The notes under the pieces were generated by a model. That model was not told the DNA's origin. It was given only the letters and a program-made list of their open reading frames with translations, and ran no database searches. 64,000 bases of DNA from Auanema rhodensis (Eukaryota; Nematoda; Chromadorea; Rhabditida; Rhabditidae): assembly GCA_964057225.1 (NCBI GenBank), contig OZ059895.1:8308001-8372000 (forward strand), written 5' to 3'. Shown here in pieces: positions 13,510 through 27,100 of the stretch. Every line of letters starts with the position of its first letter. Position 1 is the stretch's first letter. The translations under genes were made by a program, and so were the position numbers.

Positions 13510-15808
13510 TTAAAGTACATGTTTCCTTGTAAATTTGTAAATATTTTCGAAAATGAAAGTAAACTATAGGAAATTGAGGGCTAAATGAGTAAAATGAAAA
13601 ATAATTGAATAAGAACGTAAACAAGATCAGTTTTTTTTCTTGTAACTGTTCAGCCAATATTTATGTTTCATCAACAGGTGGGTGAGCAAATATGAGAAAA
13701 AAACAATAAATGTGTGTAATTCACCTTGAATAAATTAATAATTAGTATAATTAAATATATAAATTGCAATAAAACACATAGTAATCTGAGATATTTAGAG
13801 AATATAACTATATGATAGCATGATTACGTAATGGAAATATGAAAAAGCCTAAAACCATGGTTACCAGCCTGTGTGTTCATGGACATCTGATGTCAACGCA
13901 TCAGGTCGTCAACCTCGTCAGCATTCTGACGCAAGTTTACTTGTCAGATTAGTGTAAGATTAGAGTAAGCGATAACCGTAAATGGAAGATGATGGTGGAT
14001 GATAGATGATCCTGGAAGATGTGTCTCTAGCAATGGTTTGGCCATTGTCTTTTAGATGAGAAGTAAAATACAGAGACAGAGAAAAGAATAGGATGAAGAG
14101 AGAGGAGAGGCGTTAACGCGAAGAGCATAGGAGGAAATAGCACTGACAGGTATACTAAGGTGATGAGGCTACAGTCGAGCAGAGACACAAGACGACCCCA
14201 AGCAGTGTGGGCCAGACGAAGGATGGCAACATTAGGTCCACAGATGAACAGGAGGTGCCAGAATGACTATTATTATAACTATTATTACTATATGTATGTG
14301 ACACATGACAATAGATTAGGCTATTGCAGCAGCATGCAATTCTAGAATTCTATTCTATCCATCAGTTCGACAACTATAGTATCCAAGATGATGATGACGG
14401 TTCAAGACGAAGACGTTTACACGTGTGACAGATGTTGTTTCCATATATCCAGCTAATATCATATTCATCTTACATTCAATAAATGAATTCTGCATAGTCT
14501 GATCATCAGATGTATCTCAATACGTATGTCATGATACAATGTGCAAATTTGATTAAATGCTTTTCATACTAGACCTCCTCGCAGTTCTTCCTTCCTGTCT
14601 TGATTCACACGTCAGCGTGACAATCAGTTGACCCTTCCTTCTGAGCAGGTCGTCCTTCGTCAGCCGACATGACAACAACAACATCCCTACCACAACCACA
14701 ACCATCATCATCAACGGATCCGTCAAGCATGTCCTTCGTCGGATTAGCTTGATGCCGCAACAATACAGCGATGGAATCATCATTTTAACCTTGTCGTACT
14801 TGTCTTCTAAATCTTCTAAATCTTCATATTCTATAATAAGATTTGTTATTTGAATTGAATAGAAGATCGAGAGAAAAAGGATAGTAAGTATAAGATAGAA
14901 GTCACAATTCTAAAGATAGATGTCATTTGAATAACAACAAGTGAATAAATCTTATGAATTATAAATGAGATGAGTATTCATCTAACTTGTCAAGACATCA
15001 ACCATATACTTCATATCTTATATTCTTTTTTCTAAAGATTTCCAGCCTATTAAAAACTTTCTCTTTATATCTTTAATATATTAGCAAACAAAAAGAGAAT
15101 ATATAGTTAGCACCTCTCCAAATCTCCCAGGGACATTCATTGATTTAATGCATGATGCTCAGATAGTTGCAATTTCGTCATAATTCTTCCGTTGGGTAAA
15201 CGGCGAAATTTTGCTCATCCTCATATGCATACTCGAAGGTGTAATCATTTGAAATACCTATCAAACTGTTCCGTATGTCATATGGGTCGCACCAATATGA
15301 ATGCGATTTCTATAAATAAATGAAAAAGGAAGTTCTTTCATCAAATTCATATAACAAACCGGACAATTGTCGGCAAAATCAAAGCAAATCCAAAAATGCA
15401 CGACAATATTATCATTTGAATTGTAATACCAATCAGAGAAATGTTAATAGAAAAATGAAAAATGACTGATGATTGAGAAGAAACGAATTGAAAACAAGAA
15501 TGAGGTTTGCATGTGATGCAAAAAAACTTTTTTTTTTCTCAAAAAATGTCTTTGAGAAGACCTAGATTTTGAGAATTGTAACTGAGACAAGTGATTTGCA
15601 AACTAGTTGACATCAGGAATTAATGAGAGTTGGAGGTCAGTCAAATCGGCAGCTATGAAGACAAATAGCTTTTAATAAAGATGAAGTCAGCTATCAATAT
15701 GATCATGAATTGAATAAAGTTTAAAGACCATAAACATACTGTTGTTACGAATATGATTAAAGAAAAAATTTCTAATAGATGTTAAAGATTAAAAACAAAA
15801 AAGGAATT

Positions 15809-15817
15809 AGAGAGAGA

Positions 15818-15863
<46 letters not shown>

Positions 15864-15869
15864 GAGAGG
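15809..15869. repeat. (GA)n microsatellite
   Basis: A long AG dinucleotide tract, nearly perfect over its second half, followed by GGAAGAGAGG-type purine sequence. Confidence 0.95.
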
Positions 15870-17815
15870 AAGAGGGGAGGAAAGTAGAGGTAATATAACT
15901 ATACGAATATCGTATGTTTCATTGCCGGATTGGCATTTCTACAATTCATTTGTTCAAAAAAAAGAATTTTGAAATAGAATGGAATAGCAAGAGAGTGGTA
16001 AAGATAAATGAGAAATAACCTAAATGTCTTTTGAGTGAACTGGAGGTAGATGAAGGACATGTCGTGACAGTAAAAATCCAAAAAATAAATTTTCACATGT
16101 GATCATTAAGTTAAAAGATTTGAATTCTAATCTATATCTGGAAATCATAATAAATTCTGAAAAATTTGTAAGAATTAGATGAGATTCAGATGAAAATCAT
16201 TAAAAGTTCACGTAAATTCATGTTTATAACCGTGTGAAGGAATATAAATTAAGACTAATCTTCGAATAGATATGCTAATTAGGTTGTCATCTCTTTTGAT
16301 ATTGAAAATCTAAAAAAGGAATTCTCTAGACATTCAACATATACATATCTCTCTATCTTCACCACTTCACTATAATGTCGTATATCATGAGAATATTTCT
16401 GAGAAACTAGCAATCAAAATCTAGTCTACAGGGACAACAGTCATTATTTGACTTCAGGGGGTATAAGAGAAGAATATCTCATGAGTTATGAGGGAATTCA
16501 AAGTATCTACCACTGACGATATGTTATAGGATAAAGACGTCTTCGTCAAAAAGCTTCATCAACAAGATGATGAAGAAGAAGACAGCTGCTGACAATTAGA
16601 ACAAAGTTGGTGGAGCACGATGATGAACCAACAAGAAGAAAAAGGAAATGAAGAGGCCGAAAGAGCTTGCATGCCAGAGAGGGAGAGAGAGAGAGAGAGA
16701 AGCTGAGAGGATGTAGGAAAGAGGTCAGCAATACTAATTGGCTGGAAAGATACATCATATACACATACACACACGAGTAAATCTAATAAAACAACCTGTG
16801 CTGCCAAATCATTAGAAGCAGCCTGGTCTTAGTCTGTCTATTCTTTAAAAATCTTATTTCTTCTTCATAGTTCCTAATTATCTATTTGGTTATGTTCCTC
16901 TTAATTCCAAAATACAGTTAATTGAACCAGATAGAATAACGAATGCTAATCAACATTAGTTGTTTAGAGTATAATGAGTAGCTAGACAAGAACATTTGAA
17001 GAAAAAAAAACTTGTGTATCCATGCCTAAGCCATATGGAAGCTTTTGACATGGAACGAAAAAAAAAATTTAATTCATACTTAGTCAATAAGCTGGGAATG
17101 CTTGATAGATCAAGCTGAGAAGAGAAAAAGCAGCAGAATTAGAGGAAACACGGATGGCATTTCGTCAAAAAAAAAAAAAAAATTATTCATTCGTATATGG
17201 CTATTTATCAATTTTTATGACTTCTAATAGCTTCAGGGCATCAAGTAAATAAACCATGAAAAGTTAGAAGAATATCTAGTTAAACATCTAAATATTCCAT
17301 TTTTTTGCTTATTCAAAGCGTTTTTCGATTTGAGAATCGGATCATCAATAACAATAATGGAGCTGAAGAATAGTTAATTATGTGAAAACATAAGAAAATT
17401 CTCTAAACAACCTCAATATAATCCTGAATATTTATATTTATCGTTTAACTATATATATATAGTAAATTGTATAATTACTTTTAATTCAATAATCCTATAG
17501 ATATAGATAGTTAATTTGAATACAAATATAATGGATAAATAAGGAATAGCATTGAATGAATGCTAGAAAATTTATAAAATATAAATGTATATCTACTTAA
17601 CTATAATGAATATTGATAAAGAAACTTAAAAAATATAATTTTTTTTCGATCACATTGCAATTATTGATTCGAAAATTCTATATAATATCTTTAATAAACT
17701 ATAATTTTATAAATTACATACCTAGATAATTTCCGTTTAATTATTATTATTTAAATTATATTTTATTGATTGATTCATATATTTAAAGTTTTATTTGTTT
17801 AAATATAAAAATAAT

Positions 17816-17892
17816 TTCACGTGAAGTTCACGTACATATACATAATTAACATAAATCATTTTTGTTTTAATTTATAAAAATGATCGGTTGAT
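17816..17892. promoter_or_regulatory. Inverted partner of the paired motif
   Basis: TTCACGTGAAGTTCACGT (17816-17833) is followed by ATGATCGGTTGAT (17880-17892), the exact reverse complement of the 13-mer at 13448-13460. Spacing between the two parts differs from the first copy, so this is not a simple long inverted repeat. Confidence 0.35.
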
Positions 17893-18710
17893 TATACATA
17901 TATTTATTATTATTATTTATAGTATTTTATATTTTTAAACAATAATTATTTAATTATTATCTATAATATCGTAAAATTACAGCATTCGAATTGAAGAAAA
18001 CTTGAGTGTTTTCTGATTCTTTTTGTGAAAAAAACGACGACAACGAAGAAGACATTTTTTTCAAATTTGTCTTTTCATCATGTTTCAATAAAATGAATGT
18101 TTTACTGTATATCAACATCCGGCATGTTAGAAGATGATGCTGATGACGTGATGATGACCTGTTGTTGTCCGCAGGGAGCTGTCATCGACTTTAGAGCGTA
18201 ATGTCTGCCTTCGGCAACCTTTCATCTTGTAGTTTTTTAATCCAAAAAAGGTTGTACATCGTATACCCTCCAGTTGTCTTTCTTTTGTATTGTATCTGAC
18301 CTAATCAGGAGAAGAAGACGAATAAGAAGAAGAGAAATAAGTAAATGAAGATGAACGAAATTGCTAAACGCAAGATAGTTAGTGATGTCGTTGAACTTTT
18401 TTTTAAAAATTCAATATAAACTTTTAGAATAATTAATATAATTTCTTATATTTTATTTACTATTAATTTATATTATATATTATATTATATTATATTATTT
18501 ATATTATAATTATGTTGTATATGTTGTCTATGTATGTACATGTGACAATATGTTGATCTTGATGATAGGCTGAGACAATTACGTTTAAAAGAGAAAAAAA
18601 AGGAAAATTTTGGTGTAACAATCAATGAAACCCGAAGGAGATGATGAAAACGACGATGATGATGACGACGTAGCCGATGGTAACGTTGATCAAGAGAAGA
18701 GCTTCTCTCT

Positions 18711-18726
18711 CCCCCCCCCCCCCCCC
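18711..18726. repeat. Poly-C run
   Basis: Sixteen C in a row, followed by CT-rich sequence and a second C run near 18790. It is unusual in such AT-rich DNA and may be error-prone in sequencing. Confidence 0.85.
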
Positions 18727-19143
18727 TCTTTCTATCTTTCTCTCTCTCTACATCTCCTTTTCTCTCTCAATCTTTCTTCAAGCATACTACCCCCCCCCAC
18801 CTCTTTTGCGCTATCACACACGTTTTCTATCATTCTTCTTCTAATTCTTCTGAAACATGCCTATAAGATACATCATATAGACACGTAAATCATCTTACTT
18901 TTCCAATCTTTACGTGCTTTTTTTAATCAAATTCATTTTCTTCTCTGAAAAGCATAGAGGACATTTATAACTTTTTTTTGTCTTTTACGCCTTTTTTTCT
19001 TCGGTATTCTTTACAAAATTGTTTCTTTGTGTGTCTGTGGCAATTTATTTTAAAAGCATTTCTCTCGTTTTTTTTTAAATTTGAAGATTATTTTTATTAT
19101 TTCATTATTATTATTATTATTATTATATATTACATATATAAAC

Positions 19144-19167
19144 ATATATATATATATATATATATAT
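19144..19167. repeat. (AT)n microsatellite
   Basis: A TA dinucleotide tract just after an ATT trinucleotide run at about 19110-19125. Confidence 0.9.
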
Positions 19168-20493
19168 CTTCTTTCATAATTATGATGTCACTTATCTTTT
19201 TATTTTTCTAAATCATGATAAGATTATTATTTCTATTATCTTCTAATAGCTAAATACATACATACATACATATATTTTCCAACAGAATATATATATAAGT
19301 CACATGAAAAGGTTTTCTTTGTATCGATTTAATCGACTGAATTTCATTTACGATTTGGAGTTCATTAATCAATTTGAAAACGATTTGTCTTTAACTGTTC
19401 AATGACAATGATGACATACGTACGGTGTGAATGAAGTACGCCAGTTACAACATCTGATGCTTCCATTACATTTGGATTTGAGACTTGTAGTGCGTGGCAT
19501 AAGCTCTTATCATTCATAGATTACTTCAGTTCATTCAAAATTCAGTTGTTTACTTATCTTTTTCTCTCTCACTCTCTTTACATTTCATTCTCTCTCTCTC
19601 TCTGTGTCTCTTTCTATTGCTTCTTTCTTAATCTTTTCATCTTTCTACCTTATAACTATATCAAACATGAATGTTTTCTATTTATGAATCATTCTTATAA
19701 GCATTTATATTGATCTTATATTATATAAATATATTTATTTCAATTATCTATTAACCAAAATAAGCATTGCTTTTCATTACAAAAAAAAAAGTTTTTTTTT
19801 TCCTACAGTTGTTCGTCATTCAACACGGTTTTCAGTTTTTTCACGCCTTTCTCTCAACAGTTTTCTCGTTTCAGTTAGTTTGATATCAATATTTACATCC
19901 TATATCTTATATCTTATATATATATATATATATATCTTATATAATATATAATATTATATATTTTATAAAAATATTCATTTCAAGCAATATATTATCTTAA
20001 CCAATTAACTATCTAATGAAATCAGTAAGATTCTTATCTTTTTTACGTATGATGGCATTAGAAGATCGCCAAATATTTTTTAATATATTTCAAACTCTAT
20101 ACAACTATTTTATTTATTTTTTAATTAATTTTAAAATTAAAACTAAAAATATTCTTTTTTTTTAAATATTATAATTTGAATTTTTCTAATAATCTCCATA
20201 TATTGTGTTGATACGGTTTAGTTTATCTTATTAAATATTTTGACAATGATTGATATATCTATATGTATTTTATAAATATAAATGATAACAATATTTCGTA
20301 CAATATGTATTTATTTATTATAATTTATAAATTTTATTTATAAAATTATATTATTTTTTAATTTATTATAATTAAATATTATTTTTTTTATATAATCTTA
20401 ATCTTATATGTGAATATTTTTATTTTTTAATATATTATCTTTTCTTTTAGTTTGATATTTGGAAATGCTCGTCATGGATGTTACTTGATAATC

Positions 20494-21719
20494 ATGATTA
20501 TTCTATTCGTTCTCATTCTATTGATTAGTTTTGAGACATCAAGTACAGCTCCAGCTTCACCTATACCATGTCGATCAGTTAATGGCACAAGTATTAATTA
20601 TATATTATTATTATTATTATGAATAATATTTTAGGTTGTGGTATACACGTATTTCGTGTAGCTTTATCAAGTCGTCCGGAAGAACAAGGAGCTATAGTAC
20701 AAGTTAAACCACGTCGTAAATATGGTAATAATGTATATGCTCCAAGAGGACCATCAGACTCTTTTATAATAAAAGAAATAATGGATGCAATGCCTGGTGA
20801 TGTTGATCCTAAAGTTCGAGTAAGTTTATCTTACAGCTTTATCACTCTTACTTCAATAAGAGAGACACAGAGATTTATCTCATTTTTTCATTTTTAGGAT
20901 CGAATCAAGGATGCTGACTTTGTGATGCGTCCTGAAGAATCTCCAATAGTCTTAGAAGGTCGTGATCCTGTGCCTGCTAACTTTCATAAGCCTCAAGTAC
21001 CGGCTATATCAATACCTTCTCAACTGATTCCCTCTCCTACATCATCGTCATCGTCATCCTCCTCCTCATCGTCATCCTCATCCTCTTCATCCTCGTCATC
21101 ATCATCATCAGCCACCTCATCGTCGTCTTCATCACAAACAACAGCGCCTTCTGGAATAAATGTAAGTATAATTAACATATAGATTGAATAATTTTTATTT
21201 TTTAGATTCTAATGCGTGATAGTCGTTCAACTTTTCTTATTTTACTTTGTCTTATTGTTGGTATTATTGTTGGAATATGTGTTAGTGTCATATCATGTGT
21301 CATTTATATATTTTCCAGAAAACCTATTATAGAACGGTAATATCTTCAAATATTTTAACCTTTTTTCATCTGAAACTTCTCTTATAGAACAGAAAATACA
21401 GAAATTTATCGTAAACTGACGGATTCTGAGCGTAAACAACGCGAAGTTCAACAACGTGCTCATGAGCCACGACAATTACGTCGAAATCCCATGATACGTA
21501 TGTCATCTGGACAATCAAGCACATGTGATTTCACGTTGTCACGTAAACTTCATGCAACTTCACGTACATAGAACATTATTTCTGAAATTATAGTAAAAGA
21601 ACTTCATTACAGATGCAAGTTTGCGAAACATAGGATCCGCAATACAGCCTCGTCCACCACGTCGTGATAATCTGTCATTGGCTACGAGCCGTGATAGCCG
21701 TGAACCACTTATGGAATGA
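20494..21719 (+). CDS. Unrecognised type I membrane protein with serine tract
   Basis: Six exons join in phase (20494-20590, 20635-20819, 20898-21161, 21206-21336, 21388-21497, 21613-21719) to give 297 residues. MIILFVLILLISFETSS is a signal peptide. An extracellular part of about 165 residues follows, with only two cysteines (PIPC, SCGIH). It ends in 23 consecutive serines (about 143-165) and a second Ser/Thr stretch. The membrane span is at about 191-219, and the tail of about 75 residues is basic (RKLTDSERKQRE, RPPRRDN) and ends EPLME. I do not recognise the family. The serine tract would suit mucin-type O-glycosylation. The start was chosen because it opens the signal peptide. The frame stays open upstream to an acceptor at 20449-20450, so trans-splicing or an extra 5' exon is possible. 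The last intron can be read through to a stop (see findings). It converges with the myosin gene. Confidence 0.8.
21043..21132 (+). repeat. Serine-codon (TCN) low-complexity tract
   Basis: TCA/TCG/TCC/TCT triplets inside exon 3 of the membrane-protein gene. The codons are mixed, so the tract is more likely kept for its serines than produced by recent slippage alone. Confidence 0.9.
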
Positions 21720-22149
21720 TCTCTCAGTCTTTTTGACCTTCTTTTCAGCCCTTTTCTTCATTTCCCTACATTTCATTAAACATGAATATCATATAGTTAA
21801 ATAGATATCAACATAATCAATTTTCTACGTGTGTCACCGTTCTAGTACAAAAACTGAAAAAGTTTGCTCAACATTATTTTTTTTTCTTAAAACATTTTTT
21901 TTTTCAAATATCAAAATATTTAGTTCAATTTTATATATTTTTCTTTATATATATATAATATACATATTACTATATCTTATCAGCAGATCAAATCAAATGT
22001 TCTCAAAGACCAAATTCATAGATTATATCATCTCATTTATGAATTGTTTCTTCTCATTATAAATAAATAAATATATTTTTTTCTTTTAATTATAATATTT
22101 ATTATTATTTTTTTAATTTTATTTTTATTTATTATAACATTTTTTGTTA
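21720..22149. other. Convergent 3' intergenic region
   Basis: 430 bp of AT-rich sequence between two converging genes. AATAAATAAATA near 22063 and TTTATT near 22095 are candidate poly(A) signals for the plus and minus genes. No exon is seen. Confidence 0.6.
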
Positions 22150-24148
22150 TTAATTTGGTGTAAAAAAGATGACGGGCTTTGATATACTTGTTCCACCTGG
22201 TCCTCGTCTACCACTGGGTGGTCTTGGCCTAGTCTTTGTTAAATGTACAAGAACTCCAAAAACGGGTGGAGCATCCAAATCAATAGCATATTCTTCTGAT
22301 GTAATACCTATAATTATTAATTATGCATAGTTAAATAAGTTATTTATATATATAGTATACCAGCTGAGTTTTCGTCTGATGATGATAAATCTTCTGATGA
22401 AGCAACAGGAGCTAAAGGCGGAAGTTCTTGTATTAGACGCTCTCTGCAAAGTAATTTTATGAAATAAGGATGTTAATTGAATGAAAATTATAGAAAATAT
22501 ACTTTTGTTTTCCAAGGAAATCTAATTGTTCTTCAAATAACTGCTTAGCTGTTCCAATATTAGATGGTATCTGTTCTTCTTCCGACTGTTGTCGATGTTC
22601 TTCAATAAGTTTCAAATTGGCTGATACCTAAACAAAAGTTCAACTAAGTTTTAAAGTTTAAAACTATAAAAAACCTTTTGACTAGCATCTTCTAACTGAA
22701 CAATATTGATCAGTGTTGTTTTATATTGACGAAGTTTTTCTTCAATTAAAGTTTGAACACATATAGCTTGACGTGATACATCATTTAATTGTTCCTTAAA
22801 ATATTTTTTTTAATATATTTAATTATAATAATTATAATTATACTTGAGCATGTACTGATTCTTGTCTTCTAAGTATACATGGACCAAAGATAAGAGCAAG
22901 ATTTGATGGACCCATCTTATTAACAGCTTCCTTTAAATATTTTAATTTTTATAAATTTAATTATAAAAATTTATATTAAACCTGATGAGCAACACGAGCT
23001 AAATGAAACATTAATCGATCTAATAATGATCGATTCTGTTTTGGAAGTAAATCAATCATAACTGATAAACATCGACCACGTTCAAATCCATCTTCAACTT
23101 CTGAAAAATAAAATGAAAATATTTAAAAAAAAAAAAATTTTAACCTGAAACATTTAAAAAATTTTCATAAAGATCAAAAGTTATTAATGGTTCTGGCATT
23201 TCACGAAAGAATGATTTAATCAAAGTTGATAACACATGAACAGGCATATCATCCAATGCAACACTTTCTTTATCTAAATATAGATAAACGATTGTTAGAT
23301 AGAGCTTAAAGCTTGAACAGCTTTGTATTACCTGGAGCCATATCAATTGAACGTCGTGAGCTTCGTACTTGAGCTATTGATCCACTTTTCCTTAAGAAAA
23401 TATAAAAATTAATTTAATTTATATAAATAGTATTTACCTATATATTCCTTCAACAAATAATGCTCTTGTTTCAATATTCATAAATAGTTTATCAATTAAA
23501 GGTGGAATTGAATTATCACCATCATCAACTAAAGAATTAAGTGAAACACCAAAAAATCGTCCTTTTGACTGAAAAATAATAAAATAAATTATGATAATTG
23601 AATAAAGAAATATACAACTTACCTCAGCATTTCGAGCATTTTGAAGATTTTGACCAACAAGAGCACATTGTTGGGTAAGTTTTGAATGACATTTCTTATG
23701 ACATGATATGCGACAAGCTATACAGATTAATATCTTTTCAGCATGCCACATGAACTGATTACAGGATTCACAATATGTTGGAACATGAACGATATCAGAA
23801 CGGAAACGATGTCCAGCATGCATCTGAAAACAAATATTTTTGAAAAAATCGTCAAAATGATATAAACAAAGAAAACATTTACAACTTGGACAACTACTGT
23901 ATGCATTTTTCCAGAAAAAATAATTTTTTTTCTTAAAAAAAAAAAACTTTTTATATTATTTAGTTTAATTTAATTTCCATATTATATTTTAAAAAGGAAA
24001 TTATACAGATGATGACGACGACGACGATAACGATGACTACAACAACGAGAATCTGTTTCATAGGTGATGGTTATGCTTGAAAACATAAGGGAATACGAGA
24101 AAATCATTACTACATCTCATTTAACTTCTATACTAACTATTCATATAG

Positions 24149-24184
<36 letters not shown>

Positions 24185-27100
24185 ATTATGAATTATGTTG
24201 TATTTATATATTATTTTTTAAAAAAATATATAAATCAACTATAAATCTCATATTCAATATATGTTTCAGAAATACTTGTTGGTTAGTCATAGAAGGATTA
24301 TCATCTTTCATAGGTTTCAAAAGGTAATGCTAAACAACTTAAAAACTTTGAAAATTTGAAAATTTTTTCAAAAACTTGAAATAATATTCAAATATTCAGA
24401 AAGGATGACACATAGATCATACCACTGTTACGTCGGATCGTCTGCGCTTCTTACGAACGCTCTGAAGAATTATAAAGATTTGAGAAAAAAATTAAAAAAT
24501 TTAGCAAATAATCTAAATAATCTAAAATAATAATTAAGAACTCTGATTATTTTTAATTTAAAAAATAAAATTTCGTTGTCGTTATGGGTACGTATTTGAA
24601 AAATTTCTTCCTATCATTTCAAATGTTAAGTTATGAGCACTACCTTTATGATACCAGCTTTCTGTTTTGAACCTTTTTTCTTCAGCTGTTGTTGCATAAA
24701 TTCATTCAAAAAACCACTGAAAATGGACTATGAGCTTAAACTTAAGTTAAAACTTCAAAACTTACCGAAAAGCATTAACACCCAACGTTGTAGGAAACGA
24801 AACTTTCTCTTCTCGACAAACTTTTGTTAATAATCCTTCAAATGTAGTAATGAGATCACGATACTTCAATACTGCCTGTTCTTCCTGAAATTTATGAAAA
24901 AAAAATTATTTTTTTGAATAAAAGAATAAAATAACCATTGATACAGCTTCATGTCCAATTAATTCCATATGAAATTGACGTAAACTTTTCTTGAAAATTG
25001 CATCAACAATAGTATCACGTTTTGTTGAATTATGATCAAGTTCAGTTTGTTTTTTGAATATAAAAACACTGAACAATCGCAAATCTTCTGTTGATTCCAC
25101 AATCATATTACCCGGATCTGTCTAAAATATTTTGGAAAAATACATAAAACATCTGATTTAAAATAATTTTTTCTTTTTTTTTAATCAAAAATGATTCATA
25201 AATGACGTCATTTCATATAACTAACCTGCTGTTTGGTATTATGCAAGTTAAATCGCCAAGGAGATGAGGGAAGTGGCGAAGTAGATTGACGACCTTTACC
25301 ATACCTGAAAAGAAAAAAAACAATTATGATGATAGCATAGTTAAGCATTTATAGCTATATCTTCAATATAATTAACTATATCAATTATACATTTAATATC
25401 AAAATTATTTTATTTTCAAATAAAATAAAATTCTTTTTTTTGTTTTTTCTTCATATTTTCAAAAAGTAAAGATGACTTACATGATGTCCCAGGGACGCTT
25501 AGGAGACTGCAAACGAGTTGGAGATGAGATCGGCGATGGCTGTTGGCATGGTATTGAATTAGCAAAGGATGAGCATTCTTTATGAAAACACATTTTACAT
25601 CCTGAATATACAATATATAGATTGAAAGAAAAAAAGTTTTGAATTAATAAAAAAGGTTTTAGAAAAAGTTTGAAACTTACTTGAGCATTTGTATACCTGT
25701 GAGATGAATCCAGTTAAATGACGATTACATAATACACAAACTTCTTGACGATGAAGACGTGACATCTTGAATTGATGTTCACGTCGATGTTCAACTACTA
25801 ATTCATTACTAAAATAATGAAATTAGTTAGAACTTGAGTTATAAACTTGATTATACCTTGTACAAGGTTCTTGCTCTTCTAATTCATCATTAGCACTATC
25901 ACTACGCCTTCCAAACAAAGCTTTAAGATTCCGTTTAGCTTTCGTAAAACCTAAACGGCTACCCGTCTTCTTCTTAGTGACTTCATTTGATAGTTGCTGA
26001 ATAGTAGTTTTTATTATTAATTATATCATAATTTTATTATATATAATACTTGTAATTGTTTGAAGCTTTCTTCTGATCGTGGAAGTTGATTGCTCTCTGT
26101 GCTATTAGCTCGACGCATCATCTTTAACTTTGTCGTAGAAGCTGTAGCAGCTAACGATTGTCTCCGATGGAATGAAGGATCAGGAACATCGCTATAATTT
26201 GTTATTTTCTCTCACAAATTTTTTTTTTTTAATAAAAAAAGACATACTTGACTAGTTTTAGACGAGCATCTTCTAAGATGAATGTAGCATCAAGCTCAAT
26301 TGCGTCGTCATCTCTGAATTCATTTTATATGATTTGAAACTTTAGTTTAAACTTACTCTTGAAGTTCATGATCACCTAATACACTACCTTCAGTAACATC
26401 TTCATCTAAACCATCTTCAGATGATAATTCACTGAAATTCAATAAAAGGTTAATGTTTAAACAACTTAATTCCAACCTATCTAAGTCATCATCTGATGCA
26501 GCAAATGCTGATAATGATTCAGGATCATTCAAATCAAACTTATTCAATTGAATAGCTTGAACACGTTGAGGTCGGAATGTTGGTTGTCCTATCTTCGGTA
26601 TGTCTCCTAAACGCTTCCGAGCTTCAGTTCCACGATATGCTGATTGAATGGCCAAGATAGTTCGTCGAATAAGCTGATAACGATTTTCGTCTTGATATCT
26701 AAACTTGAAGCTTTCAGACTGATTAAGATTATTATATAGTATACCGTCTCCAGTTCGATTGTATAACTAAGGCGGCATATGCTTGACGTCGAACATGATT
26801 TCTAGCCAAAGCGCCTCGAACCAAAGCCTATAATAAGAAGAATAATGATAATTTGAATACAACTTGAGCAGTTTACTTGAATCTTGACGATACCCTGTTT
26901 CAGCTTGAGATATCGTTTTCGAGCAATAACAGTTCTGAACCAACGTTGCAGGGTGCCTGGAGAAAAGAGTATACTGATAACAGCTGTTCTACATCTTGCC
27001 ATGAAGAAAATATACTTATGTGTTGCATAATAGTCCTGTGAAGATGGTCGTCCAGAATCAGCTTCTCCGCATCCCTCATGAAAATCTAAAATAAAATAAA

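Larger units (their letters stand above)
5258..20493. other. Large intergenic region, about 15 kb
   Basis: There is no convincing protein gene. Reading frames here are short and usually translate simple GA, GAA, CT or AT repeats. From about 5.3 to 16.8 kb the plus strand is visibly purine-rich. From about 18.6 to 20.4 kb it is pyrimidine-rich. This matches long transcribed but non-coding upstream sequence (outrons or 5' introns) of the diverging genes on each side. Contents include several microsatellites, a compound hairpin (9118-9233), paired inverted motifs (13448-13509 and 17816-17892) and a less AT-rich stretch at about 14160-14270. Confidence 0.6.

Noticed and set aside
24148-24184. Regular short repeat considered as a CRISPR-like array
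   Set aside because: It is a simple tetranucleotide microsatellite without spacers, in an intron of an animal gene.
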